NCBI RefSeq assembly: GCF_016907895.1
Contig: NZ_JAFBCV010000011.1
Coordinates: forward strand, 1 to 64,000
Length of the DNA stretch: 64,000 bases
Direction: 5' to 3'
Origin: Shouchella xiaoxiensis
GTDB lineage: Bacteria > Bacillota > Bacilli > Bacillales > Bacillaceae_D
Positions 43,116 to 51,666 of the stretch are shown piece after piece. The translations under genes were made by a program, and so were the position numbers. The notes under the pieces were generated by a model. It had not been told where the DNA came from. It saw nothing but the letters and a program-made list of their open reading frames with translations, and did not search any database. How positions within the stretch are numbered: position 1 is the stretch's first letter; each line of letters begins with the position of its first letter.

Positions 43116-44228
43116 TCAGTTAGAAGTGATTGGCTCGTTCGCTTCGTTGAAATAAACCGCTTTACCAGTTTTAGCTGATTCATAAATCGCTTCTAAAATT
43201 TCACTCACAACAAGAGCTTGTTCCGCTTTAACAACCGGCTCTGTGTCATTGCGTATGGCCTCAATCCACAGACGAGCTTCCTTATCAGCTTGACTCTCTG
43301 ATCCACCGGAATAATAAGCGACTCCACCAGCATTTAAATCAGGTTTTGTGACATAAAGCCTGCTTAATTTCTCGCCATTGATTCGAAGTCCATCTTTCAT
43401 ATCAGCCCCTGCCTTAGTCCCGCAAAGAGTTGTTTTTGCTTCGTCCACATCAAGCGTATTAAGTGCCCAGCTTGCTTCAAGTGAAACGGTGGCACCATTT
43501 TCCATCGTAATAAACGCAAATGCTGAGTCTTCAACCGTGAATTCTTTCGGGTCCCATGGACCAAAAGCATTTGCCGCGTTTTCAGTATCGGAGAGCTTGT
43601 AATAGACATTACCAACAACGCTTTTTACCTTATAATTGTTCATTGTCCACAGCGTCAGATCTAAAGCATGAGTACCAATATCAATTAATGGACCGCCACC
43701 CTGTTCTTCTTCGTTTAAAAACACTCCCCACGTCGGAACCGCTCTTCTTCGTATGGCGTGCGCTTTAGCAAAGTAAATATCACCGAACTCGTCTTGATCA
43801 ACAAGTTCTTTCAAATAAAACGAATCATTTCGATACCGATTATCATAACCGATGGTTAGTTTCTTCCCTACGCGCTTTGCTGTTTCAACCATTTGACGAG
43901 CCTCAGACGCTGTTTTAGCCATCGGTTTTTCACACAACACATGTTTATTTGCCTCAAGTGCTGCAATACTTATCGGGGCATGGGACTTATTAGGTGTACA
44001 GACATGAATGACATCAATGGACGTATCCTTGAGCAATTCATTATAATCCGTATACACATCTGCATCAGCGACTCCGTAATCATTTGCTGCCTTTTCCGCT
44101 TTTTCCTTGACAATATCACAAAAGGCAACGAGCTCAACACCAGCTACTTTTGAAAGACTTGGCATTTGCTTTCCATTTGCTATTCCACCGCAACCAATAA
44201 TTCCAATACGAATTGTTCTTTCTGACAT
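43116..44228 (-). CDS. Gfo/Idh/MocA-family oxidoreductase
   Basis: A 370-residue NAD(P)-dependent sugar or polyol dehydrogenase. N-terminal Rossmann GIIGCGGIANGKQMPSL, then VIHVCTPNKSHAPISIAALEANKHVLCEKPMAKT with the EKP Lys, and a GGGPLIDIGTHALDL motif with the catalytic Asp/His. The ATG at 44228 has AGGAG nine bases away; the ATG two codons upstream is too close. It is in one operon with the isomerase/epimerase (upstream) and the transporter (downstream). Confidence 0.9.
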   Translation of the reverse strand: MSERTIRIGIIGCGGIANGKQMPSLSKVAGVELVAFCDIVKEKAEKAANDYGVADADVYTDYNELLKDTSIDVIHVCTPNKSHAPISIAALEANKHVLCEKPMAKTASEARQMVETAKRVGKKLTIGYDNRYRNDSFYLKELVDQDEFGDIYFAKAHAIRRRAVPTWGVFLNEEEQGGGPLIDIGTHALDLTLWTMNNYKVKSVVGNVYYKLSDTENAANAFGPWDPKEFTVEDSAFAFITMENGATVSLEASWALNTLDVDEAKTTLCGTKAGADMKDGLRINGEKLSRLYVTKPDLNAGGVAYYSGGSESQADKEARLWIEAIRNDTEPVVKAEQALVVSEILEAIYESAKTGKAVYFNEANEPITSN

Positions 44229-44244
44229 GTCCATTCACTCCTGT

Positions 44245-44997
44245 TTAGCGATTTAGTAAAGAATTTAAATACTGGGCACTCTCTTTTATAGAAACAAATT
44301 CATTCTTATCAAACTGTTCTTGTTCGACTGTATACCAATCAACCTGATACTGTTTTGCTGCCTCATGGATGCCAACAAAATCCATTACACCTGAGCCAAC
44401 TTCGACATTCCGAAGCTCTTTCGGATTGTTCATATCTTTCATATGAAGAAGATTAATACGTTCTTTATAACGATGAATCCAATCAACTGATTTTAAACCC
44501 GTTGCCTCTAGCCAAAATGTATCAAGTTCCATCCAGACATAACGGGGGTCTGCATGTTGAAAAAGTAGATCAAGTCCATATTCTCCATCAAACTTCTTTA
44601 ATTCAATATCGTGGTTGTGGTAACCAAAACGAATATTCGCTTCAGCTGTTTTTTCTCCGATTTTCGAGAATAACTCACCAGTTCGTTTGTACGCATCGAC
44701 GCTATCGCGGTATTGTTCAGGTAGTCCAGGGCAAACGATGTAAGGGCTTTCAATATTGTGAGAGAACTCAATTATCCCATCAAGTGATTGTTCAAGTTGC
44801 TCAATTGAGATATGACTCCCAGCTGCAGCTAGTCCAATGTCTTTCAGCTTTCTATTTAATTCCTGGCTTGTTTTATCATAATACCCAGCGAACTCAACAC
44901 CATCGTAGCCTGATTTAGCTACCTCATCTAATGTTCCAAAAAAATCTTCTGCACAGCGTTCTTTTACAGAATACAATTGCAATCCAATTTTTGCCAC
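44245..44997 (-). CDS. Sugar phosphate isomerase/epimerase family protein (TIM barrel)
   Basis: The 250-residue protein of the xylose-isomerase-like/IolE/IolI fold starts KIGLQLYSVKERCAEDFFGTLDEVAKSGYDGVEFAGYY and has RFGYHNHDIEL (metal His), WMELDTFWLEATG and LLHMKDMNNP. First gene of the operon, divergent from the AraC regulator. Together with Gfo/Idh/MocA enzymes these proteins usually act on keto-sugars or inositols. Confidence 0.87.
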   Translation of the reverse strand: MAKIGLQLYSVKERCAEDFFGTLDEVAKSGYDGVEFAGYYDKTSQELNRKLKDIGLAAAGSHISIEQLEQSLDGIIEFSHNIESPYIVCPGLPEQYRDSVDAYKRTGELFSKIGEKTAEANIRFGYHNHDIELKKFDGEYGLDLLFQHADPRYVWMELDTFWLEATGLKSVDWIHRYKERINLLHMKDMNNPKELRNVEVGSGVMDFVGIHEAAKQYQVDWYTVEQEQFDKNEFVSIKESAQYLNSLLNR

Positions 44998-45052
44998 GAT
45001 ACATCCCTCCTTTTTCTCTTTGCTTGCAAAAAGGGTACCATGCAGAACAAAT

Positions 45053-45085
45053 TGATTATATACTAGAACTATTCAATTATATAAA
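45053..45085. promoter_or_regulatory. Candidate AraC-type operator (direct repeat)
   Basis: ATTGATTATATA (45053-45064) and ATTCAATTATATA (45073-45085) are near-identical half-sites about 21 bases, two helical turns, apart in the divergent gap between the isomerase operon and the AraC gene. AraC-family proteins typically bind such direct repeats. Confidence 0.4.
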
Positions 45086-45110
45086 ATTTTTGTCATCGGA
45101 GTGATTTCTC

Positions 45111-46013
45111 ATGTTTCCACAACTGGAACCTTACCAGGAAAAAAGACTACCCGATAATCAAATTAAGCACCCCATTCACTGTCATATGGAATACAGCCCT
45201 CCTATGAACCGCATTGCTAATCCCCATTTTCACGATGCGATCGAATTGTTGTATTCATTTTCAGGCTCGACACGTGTTTTCGTTAGTGGTCAGTCATTCA
45301 TTATGGAACCTGGTGATCTCATGATTATTAATTCGAATGAAGTTCACGCCATTTATGCAGAAGAAGGAGACCATGTAAACTATATTGTTCTCAAGCTCGG
45401 TCCCGAAGTTCTCTACTCAACGTCGAGATCTTTGTTTGAATCGAAGTATATCGTTCCTTTTACCATGGCCAAATCCAGTCCACAAACCTTACTTAAGCAA
45501 GCTGAGATTTCACAAACAACGATCCCTTCAACAATTAGTAAGATTGAACAGGAATTTTCCGCCAAGGACTACGGCTATGACTTTGCAATTCGAATCCATA
45601 TCTGTGCGATCTTTTTAGCTGTTTTGCGCCATTGGCGTAAATCCGGAATCTCAGTCGGTTTAAACGATGCCATTAATGATGAGGATGTTCAGCTAATGCG
45701 TGACGTATTTTCCCTGCTTGAAACCAAGTACACCTCTCTGCTCACAGCAAAAGAAGCTGCTCATCATTGTAATTTAAGCTACAGTTATTTCTCTCGGAAA
45801 ATTAAAAATGTAACAGGACGTTCCTTTACTGAACTGTTGAATTACGTGAGAATTACCGAAGCAGAAAAGCTATTAACGACAACTTCTTTATCAATAACAG
45901 AAGTAGCAGGAACAGTTGGTTATTCAAGTACAAGTTATTTTATCTCTCAATTTAAACAAGCAAAACATATATCTCCGCTCCGGTTTAAAAAACTGATCCT
46001 CCATCGAGCATAG
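45111..46013 (+). CDS. AraC-family transcriptional regulator with cupin domain
   Basis: The 300-residue regulator has an N-terminal cupin sugar-sensing domain (ANPHFHDAIELLYSFSG, MEPGDLMIINSNEVHAI) and two C-terminal helix-turn-helices (LTAKEAAHHCNLSYSYFSRKIK and LSITEVAGTVGYSSTSYFISQFK). It is divergent from the isomerase/dehydrogenase/ABC operon and upstream of a second Gfo/Idh/MocA gene, so it probably controls both. AUCGGAGUG precedes the ATG. Confidence 0.88.
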   Translation: MFPQLEPYQEKRLPDNQIKHPIHCHMEYSPPMNRIANPHFHDAIELLYSFSGSTRVFVSGQSFIMEPGDLMIINSNEVHAIYAEEGDHVNYIVLKLGPEVLYSTSRSLFESKYIVPFTMAKSSPQTLLKQAEISQTTIPSTISKIEQEFSAKDYGYDFAIRIHICAIFLAVLRHWRKSGISVGLNDAINDEDVQLMRDVFSLLETKYTSLLTAKEAAHHCNLSYSYFSRKIKNVTGRSFTELLNYVRITEAEKLLTTTSLSITEVAGTVGYSSTSYFISQFKQAKHISPLRFKKLILHRA

Positions 46014-46036
46014 TCAGAAAATAATACTTTTTTGTC

Positions 46037-46065
46037 TTGACAGTAGAATAGAAGCTCTCTAGTAT
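46037..46065 (+). promoter_or_regulatory. Promoter of the second Gfo/Idh/MocA gene
   Basis: -35 TTGACA (46037-46042), 17 bases, -10 TAGTAT (46060-46065). Confidence 0.65.
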
Positions 46066-46096
46066 GTAGTGTAATTAACGTACAAGGAGGATTTTT

Positions 46097-47086
46097 ATGA
46101 TTCGAGTTGCACTATTAAGCCGATGGCATGTTCATGCAAACGATTATGCGAGGGAAGCGAATGAGCATCCTGACATTGTCATCCAAGCTGTTTGGGATGA
46201 GGATAAAGAACGAGGAAATCAATGGGCGCAAGAATTAAACGTCGATTTTGAAGAAAATATCACCACACTATTAAATCGCTCAGATATAGATGCAGTTATC
46301 GTTGACACACCTACCTCAATGCATACCGATGTGATACTTGAGGCCGCAAAAGCAAAAAAACATATCTTTTCTGAAAAAGTGTTGGCGCTTACAGAAGAAG
46401 ACTGCTCACTCATTTTTGAAAGTGTAAAAGAAAACCAAGTTTCACTAATGCTGTCTTTACCGCGGTTAAACGACCCCTCTTATCTGTATGCTCAGGACGC
46501 ACTTGATCAGGGGTTATTAGGTGATTTAACGTCGATCCGCTGTCGCCTTGAACATGGTGGTGCGTTAGCAACGGATGCGAATCCTAATGGCTGGCTCCCT
46601 GCACACTTTTACGATAAAGAGACATGTGGCGGTGGCGCATTAATTGATTTAGGTGCCCATCCGATCTATTTAACAAATCGTCTTGCTGGTCAGGTCAACG
46701 ATTTGTACTGCCAAATGAATTCAATTACAAATAGGGAAGTAGATGACCATTCTACCGTTCTTGTTAACTATGCTTCTGGAGCAAGCGGAGTCATCGAAGC
46801 TGGCTTTGTTGCAGACAAGAGTCCTTTTCTTTTAGAATTACATGGTACAAAAGGATCCATATTAGTTGAAGACCGTTCCGTTCGTATCCGCTCTTCCATG
46901 TTAGACCATTCTGATTGGCATACACCAGAACTACCAGCACAAGCGGATAGTGCAATGACTCAATGGATTAAGCATATACAAACAGGTGAACAAGCGCAAA
47001 TCACTGAGAAAGATATGCTCGATTTAACTCGGATCAATCAGGCAGCAAAGCAATCGGCAGAGGAAGGTCGACGAATTTCTCTATAA
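46097..47086 (+). CDS. Gfo/Idh/MocA-family oxidoreductase (second copy, divergent)
   Basis: The 329-residue protein shares fold but not close sequence with the one at 43116. The N-terminus is unusual (VALLSRWHVHANDYAREA, no canonical GxGxxG). VIVDTPTSMHTDVILEAAKAKKHIFSEKVLAL has EKV in place of EKP, but GGGALIDLGAHPIYL keeps the catalytic Asp/His. AAGGAGG precedes the ATG and it has its own promoter. It probably works on an intermediate of the same sugar pathway. Confidence 0.85.
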   Translation: MIRVALLSRWHVHANDYAREANEHPDIVIQAVWDEDKERGNQWAQELNVDFEENITTLLNRSDIDAVIVDTPTSMHTDVILEAAKAKKHIFSEKVLALTEEDCSLIFESVKENQVSLMLSLPRLNDPSYLYAQDALDQGLLGDLTSIRCRLEHGGALATDANPNGWLPAHFYDKETCGGGALIDLGAHPIYLTNRLAGQVNDLYCQMNSITNREVDDHSTVLVNYASGASGVIEAGFVADKSPFLLELHGTKGSILVEDRSVRIRSSMLDHSDWHTPELPAQADSAMTQWIKHIQTGEQAQITEKDMLDLTRINQAAKQSAEEGRRISL

Positions 47087-47139
47087 ATTGTATGTTTGCA
47101 CGGTACGAGAAACGGGCATTTGGCTATCAGAGGTGAATA

Positions 47140-47521
47140 ATGAAAAACTTAATTGTCTTTTATGATGGCCAATGCCCACTCTGTCGTTTTGCAAAAAAAA
47201 ATTATTCGTAGCTTAGATTGGCGCGATCAAATTAACTGGGTACCAGTTCAGTCTGTAAGTAGTTCAACAAAAACAAAAGCTCATCAGGTTACAGGTATTA
47301 ATATGTATGAAGAGATTTACGTGGTTACAAATAAAGATAAGGTGGCTATAGGCTATCGTGCTATTCAAGAAATTATCTCTGTTTTACCGAGTACATCTTG
47401 GTTAACTTGGTTTTTTCAGTTATCGTTAATCGAAGCAATAGGACACCAGCTGTATCAGTATATCTCGAAGAAGAGGCATCAATGGTTTGGTCGGTTGCCT
47501 TATTATGAAGCTTTTTCCTAA
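47140..47521 (+). pseudogene. DCC-family (DUF393, YuxK-like) thiol-disulfide protein gene, frameshifted in an A9 run
   Basis: Starting at the ATG at 47140 (AGAGGTG upstream) the frame gives MKNLIVFYDGQCPLCRFAKK, with the family's DGxCPLC motif, then hits TAG at about 47209. The rest (KIIRSLDWRDQINWVPVQS..., ending YYEAFS at 47521) is in another frame, shifted by one base at nine consecutive A residues (about 47193-47201). With eight A the product would be 126 residues, the family's normal size. It could be a true null allele, a sequencing error, or a slippage-dependent gene. Confidence 0.78.
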
Positions 47522-47541
47522 CCCAATCGTTTTATTTTTTG

Positions 47542-47567
47542 AAGCTCTTTTATTAAAGAGCTTTTTT
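47542..47567 (+). terminator. Terminator after the DCC-family gene
   Basis: AAGCTCTTT (47542-47550), loop TATT, AAAGAGCTT (47555-47563), T-run. Confidence 0.85.
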
Positions 47568-47639
47568 CGTGTCTTAATGTAGGCAATTGCATAGTATAAA
47601 CTAGTAAATGTTGTGCTCGAAAGTAAGGAGCGATGTTTT

Positions 47640-48194
47640 ATGGATAACAACAATGATCAAAAAATAATTGTCGGTCTCTGGATTACCGCTATTGGTACTA
47701 TTTTTTCAGCGATTGCAACCACCCAACGTGTTGATTTAGTTGAGGCTACACGCTCAAGTTACAGCATTTACGGCAATGCTCTAGAAGCTGGTGGAAATGC
47801 TCTTATTGCAGATGGGCTCGCTGAAGTAAGCCCTGAAAAAACGGGTACTTATATCCAAACAGTCGGTAATTTAACTGTGCTTTATGCCGATATTGCACCC
47901 GTTCCTGATGAAAAAGAAATCACTCTAAATATTCAAGGTGCTTTCCTTGAAGCATTAGGCACTTCTTATGCACTTTTTGGGACTGAATCTCCTCAAAACC
48001 CCTCAAGATTTGAAGTCATTTCAATCTATTCTGCTTTTTTACAGCTCTTCGGCAACGTCATTGAGGGGATTGGCGGTATTATAGAATTAAAAGGCGGAGA
48101 CGGTGAACCTATTTTTGAAATAGGAACCATCTTACAAGCTATTGGTGCTGTCATAACAGCTCTTTTTTATGAAGGAAGTGGCAATCGATTTTGA
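47640..48194 (+). CDS. Internally repetitive small-residue protein, 184 residues, unknown
   Basis: Function not recognised. After a polar start (MDNNNDQK) the sequence is made of loosely repeated units with alternating hydrophobic and small residues, of the type LxxxGNxLxAxGxxI (for example YGNALEAGGNALIADG, LQLFGNVIEGIGGII, IGTILQAIGAVITAL). It looks like a hydrophobic helical repeat protein, perhaps membrane- or spore-associated, of a Bacillus-type repetitive family. The ATG at 47640 has AAGGAG upstream. Confidence 0.72.
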   Translation: MDNNNDQKIIVGLWITAIGTIFSAIATTQRVDLVEATRSSYSIYGNALEAGGNALIADGLAEVSPEKTGTYIQTVGNLTVLYADIAPVPDEKEITLNIQGAFLEALGTSYALFGTESPQNPSRFEVISIYSAFLQLFGNVIEGIGGIIELKGGDGEPIFEIGTILQAIGAVITALFYEGSGNRF

Positions 48195-48240
48195 ACGATC
48201 AGTAATTACAGTTATTAAAGTATCTATTGACCTTAAACGT

Positions 48241-49179
48241 TTATCGATTCTCTTCGATTGCCTTCATTGACTTGACGGTCTCCATCAATCCCTCTTTAAA
48301 CGATGTGTGTGTTATGCTCTTTAACTCACTACCTATTTTTGTTCCGTCCAAATGGACCGGAGTTTCATTTAGATACATCATTTCAACAAGTTCCCTCATC
48401 TGCGAATTAAAAAGTCCTAGAAATTGAATCATCGCTTTACTTACGACTCGAAATCCTTTTTCTGTGTTTGTTACTTCCTTAATATGCTTAAATAAATCGT
48501 CTCCTTTAATTAGCTGACCTGGAATATTCCAATTCTGATTAAATCGATTATCTTTCATAGCAAGATCAATCATTTGCTCTGCACCATCGCTAGTATATAG
48601 AAATTCACGCACGAGATCTGCTCTCCCAATATAATTTGCTTTTTTACCTTTAATCGCCCCTTTTAACGTTTCATGTAGAAGCGTATTCGTTGCATGAGGA
48701 CCAAACAAATCGGGGAGATGCGCAATAATTACAGGTACTTTGCTCTTTAATAGTTCCTGCTCCATTTGTAAACGTATTTCACCTTTTTTGGCAATTGGCT
48801 GCTTGACCCTATTTTCTGGGACAGGATTTCTCTGTTTGCCGTAAGCATAAATGTTGTCAGCCAGCACAACTTTCGCCCTTTTTTCTTCTGCTACTTTGAT
48901 TATTTTTTGGATGACATTCATTTGGGTGTTATGCCACTCTTCATACGGAAAATTTAGAGCGTGAAATACAATAGCCTCACTTTCAATTACATCGTACAAA
49001 TTGGCTTCATTTAATGCATCGCCAGAAGAAATCGTGATTTGAGCATTAGTAGTAAATAAACGATTAAGCTTTTCTCTATCTCTCGCAAATGCTGTGACCT
49101 TCACTCCTCTTTTTGCAAGTTCCATTGTCAATGCATAACCAATACCACCTGAAGCACCTAATACAACAGCATGTTTCAT
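48241..49179 (-). CDS. NAD(P)-binding SDR/epimerase-like protein
   Basis: The 312-residue extended short-chain dehydrogenase-like protein has an N-terminal VVLGASGGIGYALTMELAKRG. The usual YxxxK is not clear: NIYAYGKQRN at about residue 109 may take its place. It resembles NAD-dependent epimerase/dehydratase or NmrA-like proteins. It is regulated with the TetR gene upstream: a palindromic TTGACC-type operator lies 17 bases before its ATG. Confidence 0.8.
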   Translation of the reverse strand: MKHAVVLGASGGIGYALTMELAKRGVKVTAFARDREKLNRLFTTNAQITISSGDALNEANLYDVIESEAIVFHALNFPYEEWHNTQMNVIQKIIKVAEEKRAKVVLADNIYAYGKQRNPVPENRVKQPIAKKGEIRLQMEQELLKSKVPVIIAHLPDLFGPHATNTLLHETLKGAIKGKKANYIGRADLVREFLYTSDGAEQMIDLAMKDNRFNQNWNIPGQLIKGDDLFKHIKEVTNTEKGFRVVSKAMIQFLGLFNSQMRELVEMMYLNETPVHLDGTKIGSELKSITHTSFKEGLMETVKSMKAIEENR

Positions 49180-49195
49180 ATAATCATCCCTTCTT

Positions 49196-49210
49196 TTGAC
49201 CAGTGGTCAA
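49196..49210. promoter_or_regulatory. TetR-type operator upstream of the SDR gene
   Basis: TTGACCAGTGGTCAA is a perfect inverted repeat (TTGACC-AGT-GGTCAA) immediately upstream of the SDR gene. A near-identical copy precedes the TetR gene (49849-49863). Confidence 0.72.
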
Positions 49211-49249
49211 TTGTTTTTATAGAAAAAGCCGATTAACGGCTTTCTTCTT

Positions 49250-49825
49250 CTACAATGCTTGAAAAGGTTTTTGTAAAAATAAAATATGCTTCTGCGCAGC
49301 CCCTTCAACTTCTGAAAAGTGTTTAACTCGCCCAATATAATGTGCAACAAATCCATGAAGGGATACAAATGCAGCATAAACATCGCTTATACTTGCACGA
49401 GCCGGTGCACATTCAAATAAAACCTGTGCAAACTTATCGTAACTCCTATTGGCCGCAGCTTTTGTCAATGTATCTACTTCAGTATTTTTCACCATAAACA
49501 TAAGCTCATATTGACTTTGGTGATCTAATCCAAACTGCAAAAAACAGCGAAATAAGTTAAAAATTCCTTCCTGAGGATAATCATCTTGGGCTCTAACGTC
49601 GTCAACCATTGAATCCAATTTCATAAAGTAACTAGAAACCACTTCATAAAACAACTCAGCTTTATTTGTATAATGATAGTACAGTGCGCCGTGGCTGCAG
49701 CCGAGTTCCTTTGCAACCTTTCTCATGGAGACTTGAGAAAAACCTTGTTCGGTAAATTGTTTATCTGCTTCTTGTAAAATAATTTCTTTCGTTAACTCTT
49801 GTTGTGAAGACTTTCGAGGAGTCAT
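49250..49825 (-). CDS. TetR-family transcriptional regulator
   Basis: The 191-residue repressor has an N-terminal helix-turn-helix (FSQVSMRKVAKELGCSHGALYYHYTNKAELF, residues 28-58) and a variable helical ligand-binding domain. AGAGGTGG precedes the ATG. TTGACCACCGGTTAA upstream and TTGACCAGTGGTCAA before the SDR gene are probably its operators, so it should repress itself and the SDR gene. Confidence 0.88.
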   Translation of the reverse strand: MTPRKSSQQELTKEIILQEADKQFTEQGFSQVSMRKVAKELGCSHGALYYHYTNKAELFYEVVSSYFMKLDSMVDDVRAQDDYPQEGIFNLFRCFLQFGLDHQSQYELMFMVKNTEVDTLTKAAANRSYDKFAQVLFECAPARASISDVYAAFVSLHGFVAHYIGRVKHFSEVEGAAQKHILFLQKPFQAL

Positions 49826-49848
49826 TATTCCACCTCTTCATTTATTAA

Positions 49849-49863
49849 TTGACCACCGGTTAA
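49849..49863. promoter_or_regulatory. TetR-type operator upstream of the tetR gene (autoregulation)
   Basis: TTGACCACCGGTTAA differs from the perfect palindrome at 49196 mainly at one half-site base; 24 bases upstream of the regulator's start codon. Confidence 0.65.
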
Positions 49864-49900
49864 TAAATAAAATAACTCTACTTTTCAGATTTGTCAAGTA

Positions 49901-49937
49901 TAGAAAAACAAGGGCGAATGTCGCCCTTGTTTTTCTA
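49901..49937. terminator. Terminator after the serine hydrolase gene
   Basis: A 17-bp perfect stem TAGAAAAACAAGGGCGA / TCGCCCTTGTTTTTCTA with loop ATG. Confidence 0.9.
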
Positions 49938-50948
49938 TACTTCATTAGCAAGTGTTTCCTCAACTGCTTTTAATAGATTGAACGCCCCGTCAGAATGATT
50001 GGAACAAACAATTACGGTAGTGTCAGACTTTACAAAGTGAGTCATTCGGTAATTTACTCCCGGATCATACCCCATGAAGATGAAAAGTGACGGCTTCTCA
50101 TCAGGAACTTCCATATAGCTGCAATAACTATAATAGAGGTCTTCTTCAATTTGAACTTGAGGACTTAGCAAGACATTGCGCATTTTTTTTGATAGTAAAT
50201 CCCCATGATATAGCTGTCGCCAAAGCTTCTCCATATCTGCCACAGTAACAAAGATTCCCCCATCAGCGCCTCCTTTTACTGGGACTGAATAGAGATTTGT
50301 CCTATAAGAACCATCCTCTTTCTCGATGTAACCTAATGCCGTTCGACCAGGCAGGGCATCGAGTTCAAAATAACCTGAGTCCTTCATACCAACGGGAGTA
50401 AGAATATGTTCAGTAACGTAATCAGAAAACGGCTGACCACTCACTTGTTCGATTATTAGCCCAAGAAGAATATAGCCTGAGTTATTGTAACGGAACAAAC
50501 TTCCCGGTGTCTCTTTCATTGTTTTGTACTGAAATAAAGGTAAAGAATCGACAAGCTTTCGGATCCGATACATCGGTGTATTGATCCATAATTCTTCGAA
50601 ATCATCCATTACAGATTCATCAAAATAATCTGGAATTCCCGACGTGTGCGTTAGGAGATGTTTGATTGATATTTCATCATCAAAATGAGGAAAGTTAAAC
50701 GTAAGACAATCGCTTATCTTCGTTTCTAGCGTAACAAACCCTCTTTCAATCAATTGAAAAATAGCGATCGATGTAAAAAGTTTGCTTCCAGAAGCAATCC
50801 CATATCTTGTTGCATGTGTATTTTTAAGTTTTTCGGCTTTATTAGCGTAACCAAAGCTTTCGATTATAGAATGATTGTTTCTTTTGACGAGAATTGTTCC
50901 AGAAAACGATTGATTTTCAGCTTCAACTTTTAATTGTGTTAACATCAA
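49935..50948 (-). CDS. Beta-lactamase-fold serine hydrolase (class C / PBP-like)
   Basis: The 337-residue protein has the SxxK motif in ASGSKLFTS (about residue 51) and a YNNSG motif (YxN) near 152, with GGIF and a C-terminal HSDG replacing HxG/KTG. It has no signal peptide, so it probably acts inside the cell as an esterase or peptidase of the AmpC-like/6-aminohexanoate hydrolase group; beta-lactam resistance is not implied. Monocistronic. Confidence 0.85.
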   Translation of the reverse strand: MMLTQLKVEAENQSFSGTILVKRNNHSIIESFGYANKAEKLKNTHATRYGIASGSKLFTSIAIFQLIERGFVTLETKISDCLTFNFPHFDDEISIKHLLTHTSGIPDYFDESVMDDFEELWINTPMYRIRKLVDSLPLFQYKTMKETPGSLFRYNNSGYILLGLIIEQVSGQPFSDYVTEHILTPVGMKDSGYFELDALPGRTALGYIEKEDGSYRTNLYSVPVKGGADGGIFVTVADMEKLWRQLYHGDLLSKKMRNVLLSPQVQIEEDLYYSYCSYMEVPDEKPSLFIFMGYDPGVNYRMTHFVKSDTTVIVCSNHSDGAFNLLKAVEETLANEV

Positions 50949-51100
50949 ATAATCCTCCTAAATGGTTAATTACATGCATTTTCTTCAAACCATTTAGATT
51001 AACTCTGTCATGTCTGTCTAAAGAATAAAAACATTTGTTGAACCTCCTTTACAATTTATTTAATCGTATCACTTATTCTATTTTTCAGCTAATACCAATT

Positions 51101-51553
51101 TTACTCTGTGTATTTGTGCAAATGAACTAACAACAAACCTTCCTTTAATTCAAACGACTGTTTACAGAACCCTACACTTTCATAAAGCTTAATTGCCGGT
51201 TTATTCGCTGCACCTGTCGAGACAGAATAGTGGTAAATCGATGGAGTGGAACTTTCAATGTGCTGTAGTAGTTGTCGCGCTATCCCCCTTCTAAAGTAGC
51301 TTGGATCCACCATTAGACGGCAAATATCTATTGTTGTTTTATTCCGTTCAATTGAGATGGCTCCAATTATTTGACCTTTTACAACATACGAAAAAAAGAT
51401 CTCCTCTGTTGACCGCAATTGTTCGATCGTTTCTACTAATGGGCGTAAACATTCAAACTGAATTAATTCGGCTTCGACCTGATATGACTTTCTTTGTAGC
51501 TGATAAATTTGTTCAGCAACTTCTCTTACCTGTATATCTATGCGTTTAATCAT
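51101..51553 (-). CDS. GNAT-family N-acetyltransferase
   Basis: The 150-residue protein has the acetyl-CoA-binding motif A: RLMVDPSYFRRGIARQLLQHIE (R-R-G-I-A), then VSTGAANKPAIKLYESVGF, the motif B region. The substrate is unknown. Single gene, divergent from the PlsY-like operon. Confidence 0.85.
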   Translation of the reverse strand: MIKRIDIQVREVAEQIYQLQRKSYQVEAELIQFECLRPLVETIEQLRSTEEIFFSYVVKGQIIGAISIERNKTTIDICRLMVDPSYFRRGIARQLLQHIESSTPSIYHYSVSTGAANKPAIKLYESVGFCKQSFELKEGLLLVHLHKYTE

Positions 51554-51666
51554 AATTCTCTCGACTCACTTTCTGCTTTTTCTCTTATTCGTTTTGAAAA
51601 GTTATGGTATGATGAACAGGAAAATTATCCTAAATTCTATTTACTTTATAAAAGATAGGTGATCTA

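Noticed and set aside
44502-44918. 138-codon open frame antisense to the isomerase gene
   Set aside because: Long only because of codon bias in the real gene; composition rich in Gln and His without any motif.
49935-50948. Secreted beta-lactamase
   Set aside because: No signal peptide and the third motif is atypical, so an intracellular serine hydrolase is more likely.
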